DNA of 64,000 nucleotides from Diphasiastrum complanatum (taxonomy: Eukaryota > Streptophyta > Lycopodiopsida > Lycopodiales > Lycopodiaceae), in NCBI GenBank assembly GCA_029204225.1, contig CM055108.1, positions 10,869,782 through 10,933,781 on the forward strand, in the 5' to 3' direction. Under the pieces are notes generated by a model. It ran no database searches and was not told the origin of the DNA. It saw nothing but the letters and a program-made list of their open reading frames with translations. The position numbers and the translations under genes were made by a program. Below, in pieces: positions 1 through 12,640 of the stretch; position 1 is the stretch's first letter, and the number at the start of each line of letters is the position of its first letter.

Positions 1-261
1 ATAATAAGCAAATCAACAGAAAGTTGAAATGAATAAACAACAAAATTACTAATTATGAATGAATCAAAAAGTTCAAGCAATATTCAATACCAAATAAGCT
101 ATAACTTACTTGAATGCATGAATTCGTCTTTTTCTATGACCTCCTCTGGATGATAGATCACATATATCCTTGTTTACCAGTCTTTTCCACTTGTTGCTTA
201 AGACCTTTCTGTTGAGCACATCCATATCTTTAACAAGAGACAAATATGAGATACGCATGGA

Positions 262-597
262 TTAAAATGCAATTTTTATCTCATCATTACTAGTTGTATA
301 ATGATGCAAAGAAGATTTCAACCTTTGGATCTCCTCCTTGAGCATCTCATTTTCATCCAAACAAGTTTTCATCTTTGTAGATTTTTCTTCGCACTCCTTT
401 GATATTTTCCTTGATTCCTCTTCCAAATAATGTATTCTTTGCATTGAATGTGCATTCCCATAGAGCATCAAATTCTCACAATAACCCAAAAGGCCATTTT
501 TACCATGACACATATAGATTATTAATTGACTCATCGAATGAAAATCTAGAGGTTGCAATGAACATGGATAATAGGATACAATGTTCATGATGACCAT
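262..597 (-). pseudogene. Unrecognised coiled-coil ORF fragment, possibly from a DNA transposon
   Basis: An open frame of 111 codons. The C-terminal half is rich in Glu/Lys with heptad-like spacing (LEEESRKISKECEEK and onward), which suggests a coiled coil. The N-terminal half contains GKNGLLGYC, resembling GRNRLLGYC in the minus-strand transposase-like gene near 24.85 kb, where a coiled-coil stretch also follows. From this I infer a remnant of the same transposon gene family. Function unknown. No other piece of that gene is evident next to it, and 600-1000 holds no convincing gene. Confidence 0.25.
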
Positions 598-1039
598 AAA
601 TCTACATGTTTTAGCTTTTCCTCCCTGTATCGGACCATATCAAGAGTTGACAATTTGGGTTGCTTTGAATTTCTCGTCCTGAGCGGAGCATATTCTGGTG
701 ACAGATCCACATGAAGATGATAAAGCTTTGTCATCAGTACAGTAGTATAGTAACAAACAACATAATGACAATAACAAAGCTGGAGATGGCGCTAACGACT
801 TTGCTGGAGATAAAGATGGCGCTAAACACTTGTTTTTTACCTTGGAGATAGAGATGGCGTATGCTTTTTTCAGAAATGTCACTCCTAATTCAAATTTTTG
901 AGTGTTCCCAAACTATTGGGAGGGAATATTTCAGCATTTTGAAAAATTATATTTTAACTATGGTTAAACACTAGTGAAGTTTGATGTGACTAAACTAAGG
1001 TGCATTCATTTACATGGAAAGTAGTGCGGACAGATGCGT

Positions 1040-1277
1040 AAAGAAGTTAGAAAGTGATATTATAATTACTTTATAGTCATTTTTCTCTCTCCTACATGGC
1101 ATTTCTTATAGGGCCCTCTTTGGGCCCATATTTTCTCTAATGATGTACAGTGTATTTTTGTTTTGAGAAAGATAGTTGCTATGTGAGTTTGTTGTGGAGA
1201 GTGTTTTTCTGTCTGTGTTAGTGTGTAGCATGATCTATGTTCCTATTCGAAGAAAATTCTAAGTTGGTATCAGAGCC
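1040..1277 (+). mobile_element. LTR 3' end and primer-binding site of a Copia-type element
   Basis: The motif TGGTATCAGAGCC at 1265-1277 is the usual plant Copia primer-binding site complementary to initiator methionine tRNA. The preceding AT- and T-rich stretch is therefore read as the 3' part of a 5' LTR; its start could not be fixed. The leader after it (1278-1465) is soon interrupted by sequence related to the family B LTR. Confidence 0.6.
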
Positions 1278-1465
1278 ATACAGGGAGTGTACACAACAGT
1301 ACAGTGTCGCCGTTGAAGAGAGCTTTGCGAGAAGAGTAGTCTTCTGAGAGTTCGGAGTTTACGGTGGGTTGGAGACAGAAAGTAAAGCACTGGTGCACAA
1401 TTTCTAGCATACTGAGGCTTGCCAAGCTTGAAGTTGTGAGAGGATTCAAAGACAATTTGTCAATG

Positions 1466-1870
1466 TTGGAGAAAGAGGGTGTGTGAGTGTGAGAAACAAA
1501 AATAACTAAAAAAGAAACGAACACAAAAGAAGCGAACTCGCAAATCGAACAAGAAACAAACTCGACCGAAAAGTGTTCGTGCGCAGTGGAATGAGTTATC
1601 TTACTCTTTTCCTAAGCATGACTACGCCTATCAGACACGAAGAGAATGTTAGTGATTGAAATCACGTTTGATTTGATTACCTAGCCAAACATTAAGCAAC
1701 AAAACATCAGAAAGATAATTTGTCGCGAACAGCTAGACAAATTATTAGTCGCAAATTATTCAAAAAGAGCTAGACTGAGCTCGACTGATAATCAGTTGCA
1801 AATTAGTCACGAAAGACAAGACTAAATATTAGTCACGAACAGCTAGACTAATAATAATTCACTAAGAACA
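1466..1870 (-). repeat. Diverged family B LTR fragment
   Basis: This stretch shares blocks with the family B 3' LTR that begins at 42480: a GTGCGCAG block, then GCATGACTACGCCTATCA, then AAATCACGTT. It reads in the same direction as the LTR at 42480, so the parent element is on the minus strand. Later repeats of TTAGTCGCAAATTATT-like words at 1740-1860 look like local amplification within the LTR end. No coding content. Confidence 0.55.
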
Positions 1871-2445
1871 GACTACTAGATTGAGCAATAAAAGAGTTAG
1901 ACAAAATGTAGAAAAAACATAACAATATTGACACAAATCTGAATGTAGACCAAATAGAGATATAATCAGATTATGTCGAATATGCAAAATGGTATTCAAT
2001 ATATACATAATTTTACAGGTGTGTAGATGAGGAAAGTACAAAGTGGATGTGTTGTTTGTGGGAGATCGTGGGTGGCTGCTATCGTTGTCAAATATGTTTG
2101 CACAGTTGCATGGGGTGAGCATGAGAAGGCTGCGACGTCAGCCTTCGCTGAAATGAACGTTGGTGAAGATGCAAAAAAATGCGACACTCTGACAAATGCC
2201 TTAAAATTTGATTTACAGACTACCTTCGCTTTTCCATTAGGGCACCTTTGGCATTTGTAGGGCAGTATCGCCTTTTTCGCCTATCACAAATCACGTGTAA
2301 AAACACAATGTTGTCTTTTTTGCCAGTGGAATTTTACTTGTATTTATACAGACAATCGCGTTTTATTCGCCTGTCTTATTTTACATGTAAATATGTAGAC
2401 TGTGCAACAACATGAGTAAAAATGCAGCAGTAAAAGTCAACACCT

Positions 2446-4693
2446 GTGATAGAAAGAAGTACACAAGATCTATCGCTTGAGGATGCTCCATCAGAGATAG
2501 AAGTGGATGAGTCTACAGGACCTATAAAATCTTCATTGCGTATACTTGGTCCATCAATTAAGTCAACTTCCATTGAGGATCTAGTAGGAGTCTTGTCAAA
2601 TTTCCTACTAACCATAGCACTCTTGTTGAGTAAATTTGAGCCACTTGATAGTGAGTCATATTCCATCATGGAAAGAGTGATCTCTTTTGAAACTATTTTG
2701 AATGACATTAGGCCAGAAGTATCGATACAAGTATCTTCAGAACAATGTATGGATGAGAATTTGCAATCTAATTTTGAGGAATTTATGACAGAAGAGGAGC
2801 CCAAAGTGGGTCTTGATCAGTTGATTGAAAGGGCTGATAGTTTATCATCCGAAAATGAAATTGTGATTTTCTATGATGAGACTGTGGTGGATGAAAAACT
2901 TGAAGAGATAGTATCTGATATGAAAAACATAGTTCTAAAAGAAGATGACAATCTCTTTTGAAATGATCCAGTTATCTATTCTTGGACTTGCTACACCTAG
3001 GGTGAGAAAAATCATTGAGCCAATAGTTGTTCCCGATGACACCGAGGCAATACCAAAAATACGAGAATCACTACCCCTATTCCATGGCACAGGTGATGAG
3101 GATGTACACAATCACATTGGTGATTTTGATATGCTTATGTCTATCAATAGAGTTTTTAACCCTGCACATAGACTCATGTTGTTTGCTACTACCTTGGTAG
3201 GAACAGCCAGGAGATGGTACAATAGTCTCTCTAAGTCCTCTATCACTACACTTGAAGAGTTCCATAAGGAATTTTTAAAAGAATTCAAAGTCAACTACAA
3301 TGTAGATAGTATGATGTTTGCACTATCTACAATACAGCAAGATTCTACTGAAGATGTACATCAATACACTAGACGACTGAGAGAGTTAGTGCGCCAGCCG
3401 AACCTAATCCTTTCAATGAAATTACCCTCAAAACTAGTACTTGATTGTTTTCTAAGAGGATTGCGAAGTGAGGTATAGTTGGTTGTACACCAATATGGAT
3501 TTTTTTCTTTTAAGAAGGCTGTGACTAGAGCCAACAATATAGAATGAGCTTATATCGACACAGATGGGTCTAGAAATACTGCAAGGACAATCGAGACCTT
3601 GATTCCTCATAGAAGTCAACGTTTAGAATGATCGAGAATCAGATACACGAGTATCAAATTTCGCACCACAACCATTGAGAGAACTTGATGCTACTATGGC
3701 CAAAGAAGTGCCAATACGATGCAAAAATTTCTCTAGTTTGAAGACTCCACCAGTTAATACTCCTACTTTTGCAGGAGGCAGTAAACCTACATAGCCAAAA
3801 ATATTTTGTAGATATTGCAGGAAGTGTGACCATTCAAAGAATGAATGTTTTTCACAGAAGAATGATTTGAAAACCAAAAATCAAATACACGAGCCGATAA
3901 GCCATGATATCATAAATGAAAATGTACTTGAGTCTAGACAAAATTTGAGTCAATCCCAATAGATCGTAGCATTATCTCTCAAGGTGATGTGATTAGAATG
4001 GAAGGAGAGAAACCCCCAATAAACTTGGCAGAAACACTTATAGAGGAAAAAGGGCTGAGGGTAACCCAATATAGGGTACGGACAGACACCTTTGATGAAG
4101 AATGTGAGGGAGCAAGTAAGTGACTGATAGACTCCAAGGACACTGAATCTAGAAACGGATCATCATCGATGACTATTGTAGGAATATAAGAACCTATACC
4201 CCTGATCCGAGGTCATATAGATGAAGAGACCAAGGGGGTGCTATCTGAGACATTCAAATGGGACGAGAGAATGGTAAATTATGATGCTGACTCTGATACC
4301 GATGAGGAAGGATTTGAGTGTGTGGAAGTTACTGAATTATAATATCATTCTAAAATGAGAAACATGGCTTTTTAGATGAGTACTAGGGATGACACAAATG
4401 ATTTTGTATCTCCTGTTTTGGATAAGACCTTAGAGGAAGATGATGAGCCCTATGATATAGGAGAAATGTTCAACATGACCGACGAGATTTTTCTACCCCA
4501 ACCTTTGAGTTTGGATGATCAAGACAACCATCAAGATACATATCAACAAGTAGTTTTGGGATGGGATCCACACCTTTTGTCCACCTATGAAATTTTTTGC
4601 ATATCTGAAATAGATAGGAGGGAAGAAACTTGCTCATCTATTAGGGCTGAAACACATGGTAAATATCTAGATAATAAGATTGATGTTGGATGA
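2446..4693 (+). pseudogene. Decayed Gypsy-like gag region
   Basis: Three frames together look like the gag part of a plant Ty3/Gypsy-like element. An acidic N-terminal part (2446-2961) is followed after a frame change by a retrotransposon gag core (2945-3478) with GTARRWYNSL and EFHKEFLKEF, typical of the gag family. A stop ends that frame at 3476-3478. A CCHC zinc knuckle with exact CX2CX4HX4C spacing lies at 3807-3848. An acidic linker continues to 4693 through two or more further stops. No protease, reverse transcriptase or integrase follows, so the element is truncated as well as frameshifted. Confidence 0.65.
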
Positions 4694-5762
4694 TTTATAA
4701 GGTTATGAAAATCCACCCTTGTCCTTAGGGGGTGAGGGTTAGTAGGGTAGTTTTTAGTTGATTTTTTTTGTTGATCTTTCGGTTATAGTTGTAGACTTTA
4801 TGGTTTAGTGTTCTGACATTTCTTTATTAAAAAAATAAAAAAGAAAATTATGGTTTAGTGATGATACCCTCGATGATGAGAAGACATGTGATGAACCTTC
4901 TATACACACATATCACATGCATCATTTTAGACACAGAATGTTTTGAAACATTTGCTGCAAGATTGAATAATTGCATTCATACCATGCATTCTACATTTTG
5001 TGGAAAGAAAAATGGGCATCAATCTTATTCTGAATTGAGGGGCATGAGTGCATGATTTAGGAGCATAGGGTGTATCAGAGAGAAAAAATGAGGACACAAA
5101 AAAATATTTGTTTTGTTTTGAAATCTTTGTCCTAATTATGACTGTTTGGGAAGAATTATCACTTGAGAAAGAAAGGGCTGCATGGTTGTGGTGACATTGG
5201 GTCTAGATAGAAGAAAATTAAGACTGGAAAACTTTTTGAAACTTCACTACATTTTTCACTGCATTGAAAAATTCTTGTGAAAACTGCATGATATCAAACC
5301 CACATCTATAAGAGTGAATATATAAACCTTTGAGGACCTTTTGAAAAATGCATGAGCAAAGAGGATACATTCATTGGCACTTTCTGACGACATCTCTAGA
5401 CACTTATCGAAATGAACTGCATCCATTATTCACTGCCTTATAAAGAGATTGCATTAACATATCCCTGACATGCATGGATCTGAAATGGGCATATAGAAAA
5501 TCTGCTGAAAGTGGGAGCATAAGCCAATCTAGGTACACGAGATGGATGTAATGCAGGTACCATGAAGATCCATTACTATTTGATTCTAGGGCTTAGTCAA
5601 TGGCCTTGGATATTGTTGTTGAGAACCAAACTCCATGCCCAATGGATGAAAAAATTATAAACTAGTATTTCCAAATTACATTACCATGAAGTTCACATTG
5701 AGCAAATTAGCATAACACAATAGAGTGTACTGAGCCTGCATAGATCCTTATAAATAGAATTT
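4694..5762. other. No gene seen
   Basis: This is AT-rich sequence with only short chance frames. I see no conserved domain, splice structure or clear repeat. It separates the Gypsy-like gag remnant from the family B LTR that starts at 5763. Confidence 0.5.
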
Positions 5763-6342
5763 TGTTGGGTTCATTATGTGGGGACCACATCCTCAGTGAA
5801 AGTCGCCAAAGTGTTAGCCGTTTTTTTAGCACACAAAATCGAGCGTGACTCATTTTTGTAGAGTGAATGACCAAATTTCACCGCTTATCAGCAAGCAACT
5901 TCTAAGAAGAACTGGATGAATGCCAGCAGACTCCAGCCAACTGGCAGCCGCATTTGACGACCTAATTGTTTAGTATAAATTTTTTTTGTCATATCTCAAC
6001 ATGTAATGATCAAATTCAGAGATGAAGTATTGAATAGTTAACTCTCTCTCAAGTTTGCGATCTTGAACACTCTTGAGCATTCTAGCTTAGTTCTTTAGAG
6101 TTGATTAGAGATTGCTATTGCACTTACTGCTTATCAGTAGTTGCGCTTAATTCAGACTTTTATTTAGTCGTTCAGAAATAGCTTAGAGTACACGGCTTCG
6201 ATCCGCAAACTTGTTGTACTCATTTACATCGGTTTTGCTTTCATATTGAATCAATACTATCTTTTATTGCATTCAGCTTCGTCTCAGAATGTATGCATTT
6301 TTGTAATTTTTCGCGACAAATTATTAGTTTGATAATTCAATG
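5763..6342 (+). mobile_element. Family B Copia 5' LTR (second copy, plus orientation)
   Basis: The stretch starts with TGTTGGGTTC, comparable to the minus-strand start TGTTGGATTATT of the family B 3' LTR that ends at 43438. It shares the same order of blocks: GACGACCTAATT, TTAGTATAAAT (a TATA-like box near 5973), AACTCTCTCTC, TTGAGCATTCTAG, TTGTTGTACTC, and CGTCTCAGAATGTATGC near the end. Similarity stops at about 6342, before the expected LTR end. The primer-binding site, gag and much of pol are therefore deleted, and pol sequence resumes at about 6400. Confidence 0.7.
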
Positions 6343-6399
6343 TTTTAGCTTTCTGCAATTTCGACCAAAAAAAATTGTAAAATTTTTTTTTCGCAATTT

Positions 6400-7747
6400 T
6401 TGCCACCGTTTTTTGTAGTGAACGGCGAATCAGAAGATGATGATGTTGTAGTTCAACAACTACAGTATGATGAAAATGATCAACTTCCTCTATTTTCCAA
6501 AAGATCATCTAGAACTAGCAGACCACCTATCAGATATATTGATGAGTCGGTAGCCTACCTTGTTCAGGAGCCGACGACTGTCGAAGAGGCACTCAGTCAG
6601 CTCAATTCTGATCTCTGGAAAGAAGCTATGGATAAAGAGTATTCATCTCTTATCAAGAACCAAACATAGACGATTGTCAAATTACCTGTTAGTAGAAATG
6701 TAATTGATTGCAGATGGATTTTCAAAGTCAAGTACAAAGTAGACGGAAGCATCGACAGAAGAAACCCCGACTTGTCGCCAGAGGATTTTCTTGGTATACA
6801 ACGTCGATTATACTGAGACTTTCAGTCCAGTAGTTAAGCATTCTTCTATTCGACTTTTATTATCATTTGTTGCGACAAAGGATTTGGAAATACATCAAAT
6901 GGATGTATAGACAACATATCTCACAATGCTATCTTCTAAATTCGACATGACCGATTTGGGTGAAGCTCATTTCTGTCTTGGTATTCAAATCCACAGAGAT
7001 AGAAATCGAAATTTGATCTACATTACTCAATAGAGGTACATCTACAATATGTTAGTGAGATATAATCTGATTAATTGCAAGTTAGCTCTCTCACCAATGG
7101 AACCAGGTCTCAAATTGTCAAAGGACGGGTTCCTTAAAAATTCAAGAGAAGGAGCAAATGCGTCCTTACCATTCTATTATAGGATCTCTTATGTATGCAA
7201 TGATCTATCCCAGACCAGACATAGCACGCCAAGTCAATATATGACCAACCCTGGTGTAACACATTGGAAGGCTCTTATCAGAGTCATGAGATATCTTCGA
7301 GCTACTATGGACTTTTGCATTTGTTATGGAACAGTCGATAATGACAAACTCAATTTATTCATTGGTTTTACATATGCAAGTTGGGTAGGATATATAGACA
7401 CTCGTAAATCCACTTTTGGATTTACATTCTTCTTCAACAATGATCCAATTTCCTGGAACAATCACAACCAATCTTCGATAGCTCTATCTTTTATAAAATC
7501 AAAGTATATCGTAGGCTCACAAGCTACAAAGAAAGCAATTTGGTTGAGAAACTTACTTTCAGACATCAGTCTGAATCAATATGCTTCGACATTATTGTTT
7601 TGTGATAATCAAAGTGCCATTGTCTTATCAACCAACCCTAGATTTCATTTTAGGAGTAAGCACATTGAACTAAAGTATCACTATGTCAGAAGCAAAGTTC
7701 GCGGGATGGTGGAGGATGGAGGTTTTCTATTATTGGATGTAAGGTAA
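6400..7747 (+). pseudogene. Rearranged family B Copia pol (RT/RNase H remnant)
   Basis: The fragment begins in the linker before reverse transcriptase (acidic stretch, then PIRYIDESVAYLV) and runs into RT motifs (WIFKVKYKVD, IHQMDVQT). The central RT, including the YVDD box, has been lost. It resumes at the RT connection (DMTDLGEAHFCLGIQI) and ends in RNase H (CDNQSAIVLSTNPRF, RSKHIELKYHYV). Several stops and frame changes break it, and similarity stops abruptly near 7700. The same family lies on the minus strand at 43441-43686 and 50118-52500, and the two copies align through the RNase H region. Confidence 0.8.
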
Positions 7748-8095
7748 TCTCTCTCTCCATCTCTTTTTCTCACTCTCTCTTTTTCTTACATCTTAAACAC
7801 GATGACATTTGTTTTGGGACTTTGATCTGAAAAAGAGTAATCTTTTTTGGTGTTTTATAATGGTCCTAGTTTTAGGCCCCAATCATGGATTTCTTAATAA
7901 ATCTCTAAATTTTGTTTCTAGAAAAAGCCAAAAAAATGTATATTTTGAATAAAGAACTACAAGTTTTTTGTTGCAAACTTCATAAAATCATCATAATTAC
8001 AAATGAAATAATAATTCAAGAGAACAAATGATTTTTGAAACTTGAAATCCCATTAAATACAAAACAGTTTAAATTATATTCACACATTCTCTTTT

Positions 8096-8368
8096 TTAAA
8101 GTATATTTTCTAAGGAATTTTCACTTATGCCTCTCAATTTAGAACTTGACATATTCTCAACACTCTCGTTTTCAGCTGATGAAGTGGAAGACCCGTCTTC
8201 TTCATCAGAGTCAACTGGCATATCTTCCTCAGAATCCGCGTCTAATATTGACAAAAAACCTTGTAAATTAGCTTTTCTCTGTTGATGACGAGTGGAAGAT
8301 AATGGTTTTTTCATTAATTCAAGTCGTTCTTTCAATATAGATATAGTTGACTTTGGCATCGTCATCAT
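8096..8368 (-). CDS. Unrecognised small acidic, Ser-rich ORF
   Basis: Ninety codons with a basic N-terminal half and an acidic/serine-rich C-terminal half (SEEDMPVDSDEEDG). It is oriented divergently from the plus-strand ORF at 8417, with about 50 bp between the two starts. I do not recognise it. It could be part of the same transposon as the DUF7869-like gene or a chance frame. The flanking stretch 7748-8090 is AT-rich with no gene seen. Confidence 0.25.
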   Translation of the reverse strand: MMTMPKSTISILKERLELMKKPLSSTRHQQRKANLQGFLSILDADSEEDMPVDSDEEDGSSTSSAENESVENMSSSKLRGISENSLENIL

Positions 8369-8416
8369 TTTACCCGTTCATCTTCTGAAATTTCTCATGC
8401 AAGTACTTTTCAAAAA

Positions 8417-9925
8417 ATGACACCTGTAACTCAACTTGGGTCAAATCTTTCGACCTCATCCTCATCTTCAGATACAAACTCTACACAATTAGAATATTGT
8501 TCTTTTGAACAAGTTGATTCACTGGTTGGAGCCAGAATTCCAAGTCATGAAATTCCAACACCTTCTCAACCAGTTCAAGCACCTACTAGTGTCACATGTT
8601 CAATTTATAGATCAAACTCGAAACAAAAAGTTTATAGTTTAGACTCCAAACAAAAAGAAAAATACAAGAGAGACTTGAGATCTTCACCTATTTTACGAAA
8701 TCATAAAAAACAGTTGATTACAAAATCTGAGATTCGAAAGTTACAGAATATTATTTGCTGCTCATCTTGTTGTTTACAAAAATTGAGTATCAAAGAAATT
8801 AAAGAATTAAGATCAAACTTCTTTTTACGAAGTAAGGATGAGAGAAATTAATATATGTGTGCAACAGTGAGGCCAAACAATAACTCTTATTCGTATTTTT
8901 TAGATACTTTGGACATTTGTCGCAAAGCTTACAAAGCAGTTCACTCAATCAAAAACTCATGGCTTCAACGAATGCATGCACGACTTTAGAAAGACCTAAC
9001 ATTATGTGGATTCTTACAGGATCGAACTGTTTTTCCATATGCTTTAAATGCAATTGTTTGGCTAAAACATTTCATAGATGTGCATGGAAAGAAATTGTCT
9101 AATTTCTTATATTTTCACTTGCCAGATAATTTTACAAAATTAGAAATATTTTTGATGTAAAAGAGTTTGTCAAAACAAAAAAAATGTTTCCTATTTGAGT
9201 TACTCATATTTTCTTAGAATTTGAAAAAGAGACTTTGGACTGGTAAAGATTTCCAAAAAATCACGAATGACAGTATGCTCCACTTGCGAGTTGTGAAAGT
9301 CTGCAAAAAAACTTAAAAAGATCAATGATGAGAAAGGTAAATATTAATCAAATTTGTCATTCATTTTTAAACTTTCTGTTTTGAAAAAATTTAAGTTGCA
9401 ATATTTTTGAATATCATTATGATATCTTTATTCTATTAAATAAGTTCATTGTATTTTCAGTGGATGCTGCAAAAGCCCTTCAAGTACATAGAAATCAACA
9501 AATAGTTGAAAGACAAAAGTTGGCCAAGCATCGAAAGAAATGTTTGGAATGTCCACAAAAATATTTGGGCCTTGTTATTGATGGCATGGATCAGAAGAAA
9601 ACCATGTTGCCTCATTTTGTCAAAGTGCCCAAAAACTTGAATGAGGCAGATTTTATTCAGGTTCATCTCGTTGGAGCACTTGTGTTTAATGACACTTTGG
9701 AGTCCAAGGTCTTTTTTAAGTATCCCAATGTTCGAAATGATCCAAATTTGACGATCACCATTGTACATAAGATCATTTGCGAATTTGGTGAAAACCTTCC
9801 AGAAATAATTTATTTGCAGCTTGACAACACTGCTAGGGAAAATAAAAACCAAACTGTTTTTTTGCGACAAAGTCATCGGTTTCTATAGTATTTTTCATAC
9901 GTTCCCGCTCACACATTTTTTGACG
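8417..9925 (+). pseudogene. Decayed intron-containing gene resembling DUF7869-type, transposase-like proteins
   Basis: The first exon (8417-8851) has a Ser/Thr-rich N-terminus and then a Cys-rich segment (ICCSSCCLQ) followed by a basic helix. Broken frames from 8850 to 9336 retain a CSTCELC motif. A canonical intron fits 9337-9460 (GTAAAT...TTTTCAG). The next exon (9461-9888) has HRNQQIVERQ, then IDGMDQKKTMLPHF, then LQLDNTARENKNQ. That order (His/Arg helix, DGxDQ, LPHF, LQxDN..R.NKN) is what I recall for DUF7869-type proteins of plants, algae and invertebrates, thought to have a DDE-like fold; the assignment is from memory. The frame is lost just before the expected His motif. Multiple stops and frameshifts make it nonfunctional. 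Confidence 0.5.
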
Positions 9926-10037
9926 GTAAGATTTCTAATATTTTTTAACTTTGTTCTATGTTTAGCATGAGTACTAAAGTATTGCATTACTAAATATTCA
10001 TGTTTTAGCTAGTGTTCAGCTTCTAATCACTTGGGTG

Positions 10038-10498
10038 ACCTATGCTCAGCATAGGTGGCCGCACGAGTCCTCTCCTCTAACCTACGTTGAGCATAGGTTG
10101 TGTTTGGGTCCTGAGTAACAACCTATGCTCAGCATAGGATGTCCTCGTGATGTTTTTCTTCAGACCACCTAATGACCTATGCTGAGCATAGGTTGCCTCT
10201 CTAGTCCTTGTCTCACCTAGACATAGGTCGTCACTCGGGTCCTCTAGTCCCACCTATGCTTAGCATAGGATGTCTTTGCATGTTGCTTGCTAACCTTGTC
10301 TCACCTATGCTCAACATAGGTCGTCACTCGGGTCCTCTAGTCCCACCTATGCTCAGTATAGGATGTTTTCGCATGCTGCTTGCTAACCTATGCTCAGCAT
10401 AGGTCATTAGGTGATTTGAAGAAAAACATTATGAGGACATCCTATGTTGAGCATAGGTTGTTACTCAGGACCCGAATACAACCTATGTTCAGCATAGT
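10038..10498. repeat. Cluster of palindromic 17-mers inside a larger inverted and direct repeat
   Basis: About eleven copies or near copies of the 17-bp palindrome CCTATGCTSAGCATAGG occur here, at about 10039, 10081, 10122, 10176, 10216 (shortened), 10253, 10304, 10346, 10387, 10441 and 10482. The outer parts 10081-10192 and 10387-10498 are inverted copies of each other (about 110 bp). The middle holds two direct copies of a unit of about 90 bp, from 10206 and from 10294. There is no coding sense. Hairpin or cruciform formation is possible. The type of element is not known to me. Confidence 0.85.
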
Positions 10499-10789
10499 TC
10501 GTTACTCATATTTCTCCTTTGTTGCAAGGCTTAGTTTGTGAAAAGTGAAACTTTTGAGACGTTTTAGCAAGAAAGTGTGCTTATAAATCTTTTGAATTTA
10601 TAATTAAATTTTACACAAATTGCTTATTTTAGTTATGATTTTTAGAGATTTTTCACAAAAACTGCTTGTCTATTTAAAGTTTTTGGTATTTCCATTAAGG
10701 TAATGTTTGAAATTTTCCTAAAGATTCTTTCTCTTCATAGATTCTTAATTGTTTGTGCTAATCTTTGAAATGTCGAGGATTTCGTTTAA

Positions 10790-12640
10790 AATTTCAGGTA
10801 AAACTCAAGATATTCCTTTGAAGGATAAGAAGAAATTCATGTACTACTTCACTAGAGGTCAACAACACAAAGTTCTCTGAGCTTTTTATTCATTTAGTTG
10901 AGAAGCCTGGTAGGGGAGACTCACAGTTTAAAATGCAAGAAAAATTGCTTGTTGATCAACCAGATGAGGATGAGGAAGAAGGTTTTGTAAACATGCTTGT
11001 AAAAGAGACAGATAAGTCTCGTTCTATTTTCATTTTGAACGAGACTATGATAAAGATTCGACTTTGCCTTGATGAGGCCATCAAAACTTATTTTGATAAA
11101 GCTCTAGTTACTTTGGTATATAATCATAAAACCTATTTTTATTCATGTATATTAATAAGTGTTCCATACTTAGCATAGTGGTTACCTAAATATAAAATTT
11201 CCATGAACTTATAAGTGGAAAACCTTTTTGTAAATTCAATAGTCCTGGACTGAGCATGGCCAATATAAATGCCTTTACTCATTATACTTTAAACCTGTTT
11301 TTTGTTTCTGTCCAAAGCATGAAGCAATGCTTGAAAATGTTCCTAGCTGCTATTGCTGAGGGGAAAGATCCGGTCTACTCATTATGAAGTTTAAAATCTG
11401 TATCTATTGGATCTCGCAAGCCTGCTTCTACCACTACTCAAGTCTTAAAGTCAGCCACTGAAAATGTTGAGGATACTATAGTTGCCCCTCATCCCCCAAA
11501 AAAAAGATCACATAATATTTATGAATTCTCTCCCACTGGACCCAAGGCCCACCCAAAACCCATGGCTACACATCGCCACAAGTCCATTCCATCAACTAAA
11601 AGCAAGAAAACTGTGACTGAACCCTCGATGTCTTTACCTAGTGCTTCCATCCATCCCTTACAAGCCTAGCTCTAATATTGTTAAATTAAGGGAAGTTATT
11701 CATAAAACAAAAAAAATTTAGAGAAAAAAAGTTATTTATAGATATAAACCAGTGTGATAGGCCACTTGTAGACCCAATAACAAGAGATAGGCTAATGGAA
11801 GTAAAAAAACCAAATGAAACACATGTACATAATCTAAAAATAAAATTTAAAGATCATATACAGGCCATAAATATCCCATTTTTTATTTTGGTTGATCCCA
11901 ACGAATGCAACGACGTTGCAAATTTTGATTTTTTTTTATTAGATTCATATCATTTTTTTTTGTTCTTGGGGACATACACAATTTACAAGCCCAAAAACAG
12001 TTATCTCAAGAGTGCCCCTCTATTCTTTTCTTTCGAACTATGAGTGCAATTGCATTTGCTGGCCTGACAGTGGAAGAAGCAAAATTATTGGCTTGGGACC
12101 ATAATATTGATCAAGACTACCGGATGAAGATGACCGTCATACAAAGAATCCAGTTCTTTCACAAAGAATATACGAGAGTCTCCAAAGCACGAGATGTAAA
12201 TCAACTAGAGCTGAAAGCACTTTGTGCTCAAGAGATAGGCCTATCTTTTAATTCAAAACATCCTATGCAGAGCCTTACAACATGCTAATTTTTTTCAGCC
12301 TGCTTTCTGTAGTGGCCAGGTAATTTTTCTTGTTATGCTCATCGTAGAATGCTCTGGTCATAATATATGTTACAATCTTTTCAAATTGTTTTTATTAGAC
12401 TAAAATTTTGAAGTCAATTTCAATACTCTCCTTATTGCTTATCAAATAATTGAAACTCTTTTTCATTTTAGGTGTGGGCCCTTGTTGATAAAATTTTTGA
12501 CAAATGGAAAAATTTTCAAATAAAAGACCAACTTGCTCAAGGTGGCTCAAAGTCAAAGAAGAAAGTTGTCAGTACTCAAACTCTGAAGCCAATCCCTACA
12601 TAAATGAGAATATTAGAGTGGAAGTAGCTCTTCAGAGCTA
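10790..12640 (+). pseudogene. Unrecognised gene family, plus-strand copy
   Basis: Several broken frames form one gene-like unit. It includes an acidic exon (10933-11178), a Ser/Thr/Pro-rich linker after SMKQCLKM (11316-11690), a segment with RPHVDP-type and ILVDPNECNDV motifs (11750-12040), and FAGLTVEEAKLLAWDHN followed by MTVIQRIQFFHKEY (12046-12270). Diverged homologous sequence lies on the minus strand at 14650-16060. The order 'conserved position, VDP, Y-hFhLG, AGLT..EAK.LAWDHN' faintly recalls a ParB-like fold, but this is only a guess. Stops and frame changes show decay. It is probably part of a DNA transposon. Confidence 0.45.

Noticed and set aside
10038-10498. CRISPR-like array
   Set aside because: The repeated unit is a palindrome with irregular spacing and the spacers are themselves repeats; no such system is expected in plant nuclear DNA.
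11795-12043. A membrane-like small protein (Phe/Leu-rich)
   Set aside because: The hydrophobic look comes from T-rich DNA; the frame belongs to the decayed gene family with an inverted copy at 14650-16060.
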